Origin: Tritonibacter scottomollicae
GTDB taxonomy: Bacteria > Pseudomonadota > Alphaproteobacteria > Rhodobacterales > Rhodobacteraceae
Length of the DNA: 64,000 nucleotides
Reading direction: 5' to 3'
Assembly (NCBI RefSeq): GCF_003003215.1
Contig: NZ_PVUF01000001.1
Location: 248,001 to 312,000 of the forward strand
Shown: in pieces, positions 60,147 to 64,000 of the stretch
How positions within the stretch are numbered: position 1 is the first letter of the stretch
Layout of the letters: each line of letters begins with the position of its first letter
Translations under genes and position numbers: made by a program
Notes under the pieces: generated by a model
What the model saw: only the letters and a program-made list of their open reading frames with translations
Database searches by the model: none
Told to the model about the DNA's origin: nothing

Positions 60147-60811
60147 CGTTGGATCAGGTGAAAGCGCCCATCCTCTGCCTCGCCCATCAGTGCCAAGTCG
60201 TTGATCACGAAGGGCTGAGGCAAAAGCGGCGCCAGCTCGGATGCGAGGTAATCCTCGACCTCGGGAAGATCGCCCTTGGGCAATTTGCCGGTGAGGGTGA
60301 TGTGAAAGCGGAACTGGTCCAGCACGTAGGGGTAGCCCCATTCGACAAGGTTTGTGTCCTGCTCGGCACTGAGGCCCGCCGTGCGGCGTTTCGCGACCTC
60401 GCCCTCCGGTGCCGGCGCGCGAAAGGCATCCAGTTCGGTCACGCAGGCCGCTGCCAGCGCGTTCAGGGCGGTGACGTCCCCAACCGGGCGCAGCGCCAAA
60501 AACCGGCCCAGCCGGTCGATCTGCAATCCGTCCAGCGTGACGGGCGCACGGGTGGCGGCCAGCGCGGCGCAGGCCGCGCGCAACTGCGCCTCATTGGTAC
60601 CATCCGCCAGACGCATCGGCGGCTTCATGGTCGCATGCAGCCCGTATTTGCGCGGCGTCGCGGTGATTGCCGCCACATCCAATGCACCGGCCTCAGGGGG
60701 GGCGGCCTCACGGCCCGCTTCCATATCCCAACCGAGCCAGCCGGTTGCCCATTTGCTCCAACCCGCATCGGCGGGCGGAGCGAAGTAAATCGCGTATCGC
60801 GTAAATGTCAC
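60128..60811 (-). CDS. DUF1045 phosphonate-operon 2H phosphoesterase-like protein
   Basis: 227 residues. Two HxT motifs, His59-Ala-Thr61 in GLHATMKPP and His170-Ile-Thr172 in FRFHITLTG, define the 2H phosphoesterase fold (TIGR03223 group, found in phosphonate operons). It probably opens a cyclic ribose phosphate made by C-P lyase, a step otherwise done by PhnP, which is absent here. It is in reverse orientation between phnN and phnM and converges on phnN with a 19-base overlap. Confidence 0.87.
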   Translation of the reverse strand: MTFTRYAIYFAPPADAGWSKWATGWLGWDMEAGREAAPPEAGALDVAAITATPRKYGLHATMKPPMRLADGTNEAQLRAACAALAATRAPVTLDGLQIDRLGRFLALRPVGDVTALNALAAACVTELDAFRAPAPEGEVAKRRTAGLSAEQDTNLVEWGYPYVLDQFRFHITLTGKLPKGDLPEVEDYLASELAPLLPQPFVINDLALMGEAEDGRFHLIQRYALSA

Positions 60812-60863
60812 ATTGGCCTCCTAAGACGTGGGCCTTCTCTAGCTCGAAAGACGTGAAATTCAG

Positions 60864-62006
60864 ATGACACAAGAGTTGATCCTTGCCAATGCCACGCTGA
60901 TCCTTGCCGGTGAAACCCGCAGGGGCAGTGTCAAAATCACCGACGGACTGATCGCCGAGATCGCCGATGGCAGCGCCGTGCCCACCGGGGCGATGGACCT
61001 GGAGGGGGATTACCTCAGCCCCGGCCTGATCGAGCTGCACACAGACAATCTGGAGCGCCATATCGAGCCGCGCCCCGGTGTCGACTGGTCCCATGCTGCT
61101 GCATTGGTGGCGCATGATGCGGAGCTGGCCTCCACGGGTATCACCACCGTATTTGATGCCATGCGCGTCGGGTCCATCCCGAGCGGCAAGGGGGCTTACG
61201 TGAAATATGCCCGCCAGTTGGCGACCGAGATGCTGGAGCTGCGCGCCAAGGACATGCTTAAGATCAGTCACTTCCTGCATTTGCGCGCCGAGGTCTGCTC
61301 GGAAACCCTGGCCGAGGAGCTGTCGGAATTCACCGCCGAGGATCGTGTTGGCCTGGTCAGCCTGATGGATCACACGCCAGGCCAGCGCCAGTTCCGCGAC
61401 ATCGGCAAGCTGGAGCAATATGTGAAGTCCAAGCGCGGCATGTCGGATGAGGAGTTCATCACCCATGTGGCCAACCTGAAGGACCTGCGCGCCCGTTTCG
61501 GCGATGCGCATGAGGCCGCCACCGTGGCCGAGGCCGCGCGCTTTGGTGCGGTTCTGGCCAGCCATGACGATACCACCGCCGAGCAGGTTGCCACCTCTGC
61601 CGGTCACGGCATTCGTCTGGCCGAGTTTCCCACCACGGTCGAGGCAGCGCGGGCCTGCCATGCCCACGGCATTTCGGTGATGATGGGCGCGCCGAACCTG
61701 ATGCGGGGCGGGTCGCACTCCGGCAACGTCGCGGCGAAGGAGCTGGCGGAGCTGGAGCTGCTGGACATCGTGTCATCAGACTACATCCCGGCAGCGCAGC
61801 TGCAGGCAGCGGTGAAGCTGGGCGAAATCTGGGGGGATCTGGCCCGTGGCATGGCGACGGTGACCTCGGCTCCGGCGGCCGCGGTCGGGTTGACGGATCG
61901 CGGTGTGCTGGAGGTCGGCAAGCGCGCCGATCTGATCCGCTTTGCCATTGGCGACGGCACCCCGATGCCGCGCGCGGTACTGTCTCGCGGTCAACGCATC
62001 GCCTGA
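60864..62006 (+). CDS. phnM: Alpha-D-ribose 1-methylphosphonate 5-triphosphate diphosphatase PhnM
   Basis: 380 residues, amidohydrolase fold. IELHTDNLERH and ASHDDTT hold metal ligands, and MMGAPNLMRGGSHSGNVAA is characteristic. It removes diphosphate from the ribosyl-phosphonate triphosphate before PhnJ acts. It is divergent from the DUF1045 gene with a 52-base gap, so it may need its own promoter. Confidence 0.95.
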   Translation: MTQELILANATLILAGETRRGSVKITDGLIAEIADGSAVPTGAMDLEGDYLSPGLIELHTDNLERHIEPRPGVDWSHAAALVAHDAELASTGITTVFDAMRVGSIPSGKGAYVKYARQLATEMLELRAKDMLKISHFLHLRAEVCSETLAEELSEFTAEDRVGLVSLMDHTPGQRQFRDIGKLEQYVKSKRGMSDEEFITHVANLKDLRARFGDAHEAATVAEAARFGAVLASHDDTTAEQVATSAGHGIRLAEFPTTVEAARACHAHGISVMMGAPNLMRGGSHSGNVAAKELAELELLDIVSSDYIPAAQLQAAVKLGEIWGDLARGMATVTSAPAAAVGLTDRGVLEVGKRADLIRFAIGDGTPMPRAVLSRGQRIA

Positions 62007-62194
62007 TCCTGCGGGATCGGCGGGCTGCAAAGCGGAGCGCGTCCCCCCAAAGGGGCCGCGCGCAGTTTTCGTAGTTTGGAAAGCCGCCAGGCGACGCTTT
62101 GGTCGCGTATGAAGGGCCGTGTTGCGGTGACGCTAGATATCAGCGTGCGCAGGCTTGGCTACGCCCACAAAAAGTATCAGACATGCTGCCGCAT

Positions 62195-62212
62195 TGTTTC
62201 GCGTGCGAAACA
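62195..62212. promoter_or_regulatory. Perfect palindrome, unknown regulator site
   Basis: TGTTTCGC GT GCGAAACA has 8-bp arms and a 2-base spacer, the shape of a dimeric repressor site. No gene starts close downstream on either strand. Confidence 0.45.
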
Positions 62213-62314
62213 TTGGGGCAGTCAGATTGACCTGTCTTGGGTGTTGCGTCTCGGCGCAGAGGGAGCACTCCCGCCCCTTTATGGTTGAGGCAGAGCCTCC
62301 CCCAAAAGCGTTGG

Positions 62315-62355
62315 GCCGAGCGGGGGCCGCGCCTGCGGCGCGGCCCCCGCTCGGC
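62315..62355. repeat. Perfect 19-bp stem hairpin
   Basis: GCCGAGCGGGGGCCGCGCC, loop TGC, GGCGCGGCCCCCGCTCGGC. There is no mismatch and no T-run. It is the longest perfect inverted repeat I found in the window and lies between convergent phnM and the methyltransferase gene. Confidence 0.85.
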
Positions 62356-62374
62356 CGCGATTTGCAAAGCAAAG

Positions 62375-62406
62375 CGCAAAACCTGAGAGCCGCGTCAGCG
62401 GCTCTC
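62375..62406 (-). terminator. Terminator of the reverse-strand methyltransferase group
   Basis: GAGAGCCGC, loop TGAC on the minus strand, GCGGCTCTC is a perfect 9-bp stem. On the minus strand it is followed by AGGTTTTGCGCTTTG. Confidence 0.75.
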
Positions 62407-62476
62407 CTTTGAGGTTGAAAGTGGGTGAGTTCGAAAATAGGCGAGTGCGAAGGTGGGCTTCGAAGGGCCGGTGCGT

Positions 62477-62956
62477 TTAGCCGGCGCAATAGAACATGTA
62501 GCGGCCTTCGGGAATGTCCGCCGGTCCGTCGACCTCGGTGAAGCCCACCAGCGGCTGGCCGGAGATGATCAGCCCGCCCGGCGCCATGACCTGAGAAAGC
62601 GCTGGCGACAGTTTCGCCGCCTCCGCCACGTCCTTCTCCTTGACGCCAAAGCCCAGATCGTAATGCGCCAGCGCCAGACGGTGTCCGCCCTCGGCCAGTC
62701 GGGCCAGCATCGGCTCCGCTTCGCCTTGCAGGAAATTCTCCTCCGGCGGCACGCAGGACGGATGGCATTGCAGCACCCGGTCGATGACCCAGATGCGCCG
62801 TTCGGACAGAACCTCGCGCAGGTGGTCATAGGTGCGCCCGTTGCCTAGTCCGAGGTCGAGCACATCACCGGCAACGTCGGAAATCGCCTCCGCAGCCCAA
62901 TTGAGCCCGTCGCGTTGGGCGGTGAGGCGGCGCAGCATGCTGTCCAGTCGGCTCAT
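62477..62956 (-). CDS. Class I SAM-dependent methyltransferase-like protein
   Basis: 159 residues, small. VLDLGLGNGRTYDHLRE is the SAM-binding loop and IWVIDRVLQCHP the acidic end of strand 2. The C-terminal half lacks a clear substrate domain. The start lies one base from the stop of the deacetylase-like gene, so the two are coupled. Substrate unknown. Confidence 0.8.
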   Translation of the reverse strand: MSRLDSMLRRLTAQRDGLNWAAEAISDVAGDVLDLGLGNGRTYDHLREVLSERRIWVIDRVLQCHPSCVPPEENFLQGEAEPMLARLAEGGHRLALAHYDLGFGVKEKDVAEAAKLSPALSQVMAPGGLIISGQPLVGFTEVDGPADIPEGRYMFYCAG

Positions 62957-62957
62957 C

Positions 62958-63716
62958 TCAGCTGATCCTTTCGTTGAAGCGCCAGGGATGCGCGGGACCG
63001 GCCAGCAGGCGGGTCAGGAGGGTTTCGCAGAACTCCCACACCTGATCGTCATGCACAAGGTGATGTGTCAGCAGGCCCAGCGGCTCTGCGCGATCCTGCG
63101 CACCGGCGCGCCGGGCCTCAAGGTTTGCCACCAGCCGCGCGAGGATCTCATCTTCGGCGGCCAGACCCCGGCTGCCCTTCCAGTCGATCGGGTCCACATG
63201 AGTGTTGATCTGCATCAGCCCCGGCGCAGCCTGCACCCGCTTGCGCGGCCCATAGGTGGAGAGCGCGGCAAAGCCGAGGCCCGCCAGCCAGGGCAGCATC
63301 GCGGGCGAGATCCGGTTCCAGGGCGGCACGAACATCGGCTGCAGGGAGGCTCCGAACAGCTGTTTCAGTCGCTCCATGCCGTCTTCGGCATCCGCAAGCG
63401 CCTGATCCACTGGCCGGGTGCTCGGAAATTCGCATTTCTTCTTATCGGCACCGGCGTGGTTTTGATGGGCCCAGCCATGCACCACCGGCACCAGATGGCT
63501 CGATTGCTGCACGGATGTCGCAAGATCCGCCACCGCGCCTTCGGGGATCACCGCAAGATGCACTGGCAGATCAAGCTGCGTGGCCAGGGCCTCCAGCCGG
63601 ACCAGCGCGTCGCTGGGGGCAATCGCATCGTCATCCCGCCACCAGAGCGGCAGGCGCAAATCCTGCGCGGTCCAGTGTTCCAGCTCCGCGTCCAGCGCGT
63701 TCCAGCCGTGTGTCAT
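62958..63716 (-). CDS. Polysaccharide deacetylase-like protein
   Basis: 252 residues from ATG 63716, with GGGGGAG six bases upstream. LWWRDDDAIAPSDAL has the Asp pair, VVHGWAHQNH the metal-binding His pattern, and FVPPWNRISPAMLPWL the third motif of NodB-type carbohydrate esterases. No signal peptide, unlike most secreted deacetylases. It probably modifies a cytoplasmic glycan precursor with the neighbouring glycosyltransferase; the gap to that gene is 20 bases. Confidence 0.8.
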   Translation of the reverse strand: MTHGWNALDAELEHWTAQDLRLPLWWRDDDAIAPSDALVRLEALATQLDLPVHLAVIPEGAVADLATSVQQSSHLVPVVHGWAHQNHAGADKKKCEFPSTRPVDQALADAEDGMERLKQLFGASLQPMFVPPWNRISPAMLPWLAGLGFAALSTYGPRKRVQAAPGLMQINTHVDPIDWKGSRGLAAEDEILARLVANLEARRAGAQDRAEPLGLLTHHLVHDDQVWEFCETLLTRLLAGPAHPWRFNERIS

Positions 63717-63736
63717 CCGATCTCCCCCGTTTGCGC

Positions 63737-64000
63737 TCAAGCGCGCTGCCTCCCCAGCAGCGATGCCGCAATCTCCACGCTGCGGCGCGCCCCGTCAAAT
63801 TCAAACCCGTCAAGGCTGCGTTGCGTGTCCTGCATGACTTGGTGCAGGGCGGCGCAGAGGCGATCCGGGGTGAGGGTGGAGGTGGGTTCGACCGCAAAGC
63901 CGGGCAGGGGAGCGAGGCTTCGGGCGCGCAGGGATTGCTCCACCTCCTTGCCCGCATCAAAGGGCACCAGCACCGCAGGGGTGCCCGATTGCAGCAGGTC
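63737..64000 (-). CDS. Glycosyltransferase (C-terminal part; 5' end outside window)
   Basis: 87 residues before the stop; the frame is open at the window edge. It begins DLLQSGTPAVLVPFDAGKEV, like the C-terminal nucleotide-sugar-binding half of MurG/GT28-type glycosyltransferases (a loop of the form SGxPxVLVPF). The rest is variable. First known gene of the reverse-strand group with the deacetylase-like and methyltransferase-like proteins. Confidence 0.65.
   Translation of the reverse strand, partial: DLLQSGTPAVLVPFDAGKEVEQSLRARSLAPLPGFAVEPTSTLTPDRLCAALHQVMQDTQRSLDGFEFDGARRSVEIAASLLGRQRA

Larger units (their letters stand above)
62007..62476. other. Convergent intergenic region after phnM
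   Basis: 470 bases without a credible gene. It contains a perfect operator-like palindrome at 62195, a 19-bp hairpin at 62315 and a terminator at 62375-62406, each listed separately. Short frames here (62076-62288 plus, 62133-62768 minus) run through the hairpins and have no ribosome-binding site. Confidence 0.6.

Noticed and set aside
1-64000. tRNA, rRNA, CRISPR arrays, insertion sequences, phage genes
   Set aside because: No cloverleaf with a GGTTCGA-type T arm, no regularly spaced repeats, and no transposase, integrase or capsid-like protein was seen. GGTTCGAATAATGAACC at 41038 is an operator-like palindrome, not a tRNA arm.

Overview
The window is a high-GC chromosomal segment of an alphaproteobacterium of the Rhodobacterales, most likely the Roseobacter group (Phaeobacter/Ruegeria-like; genus not resolved). 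The evidence is a divergent ethylmalonyl-CoA mutase / crotonyl-CoA carboxylase-reductase locus, an HvrA-type H-NS protein, a TIGR02186-TauE pair, a paaABCDE operon, a complete C-P lyase system, and short GC-rich hairpins between genes. Both ends cut a gene: sdhA at the left and a glycosyltransferase at the right. No rRNA, tRNA, CRISPR array, transposase or phage gene was seen.

Layout. 1-2.9 kb: end of the succinate dehydrogenase operon with a sulfotransferase gene between sdhA and sdhB. 3.4-6.5 kb: two small proteins, an ornithine-type decarboxylase and a DUF1989 protein. 6.5-7.6 kb: hns-deoD. 7.7-12.7 kb: ethylmalonyl-CoA pathway (ecm, a PlsB-like acyltransferase, ccr). 13.1-18 kb: LuxR-family solo, RecD-like helicase plus SDR, TIGR02186-TauE. 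18.3-23.1 kb: a BMP-type nucleoside ABC transporter. 23.2-26.8 kb: rimI, tsaB, nfu, a universal stress protein and an ilvE-like aminotransferase. 27-31.2 kb: paaABCDE, with a DUF3291 gene between paaA and paaB.

31.5-47.6 kb is an accessory catabolic region. It holds an AtuA-family protein, a GntR regulator, a class-I glutamine amidotransferase, a cytochrome P450, a PuuA-like glutamine synthetase, an FkbM methyltransferase, a class-III aminotransferase and an IclR regulator. These are followed by a tripartite tricarboxylate transporter (TctC/B/A), a PuuC-like aldehyde dehydrogenase, a UPF0261 protein and a hotdog thioesterase. The enzyme set resembles the gamma-glutamylated amine (Puu/Spu) route but carries a P450 and a different type of transporter. 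I consider it the best candidate for an undescribed pathway in the window.

47.8-62 kb: rpe, then a phosphonate regulon. The importer phnCDE1E2 comes first, then a hexapeptide acyltransferase, phnF (reverse), phnGHIJKL, phnN, a DUF1045 2H-phosphoesterase gene (reverse) and phnM. A 16-bp sequence repeated exactly upstream of the hexapeptide gene and of phnG is the likely PhnF operator. A small membrane-protein gene lies in reverse orientation between phnI and phnJ. 62.4-64 kb: a reverse-strand group of a methyltransferase, a polysaccharide deacetylase-like protein and the glycosyltransferase.

All functions are assigned from sequence features and family knowledge without database searches. Starts were chosen from ribosome-binding sites, overlaps and family length.
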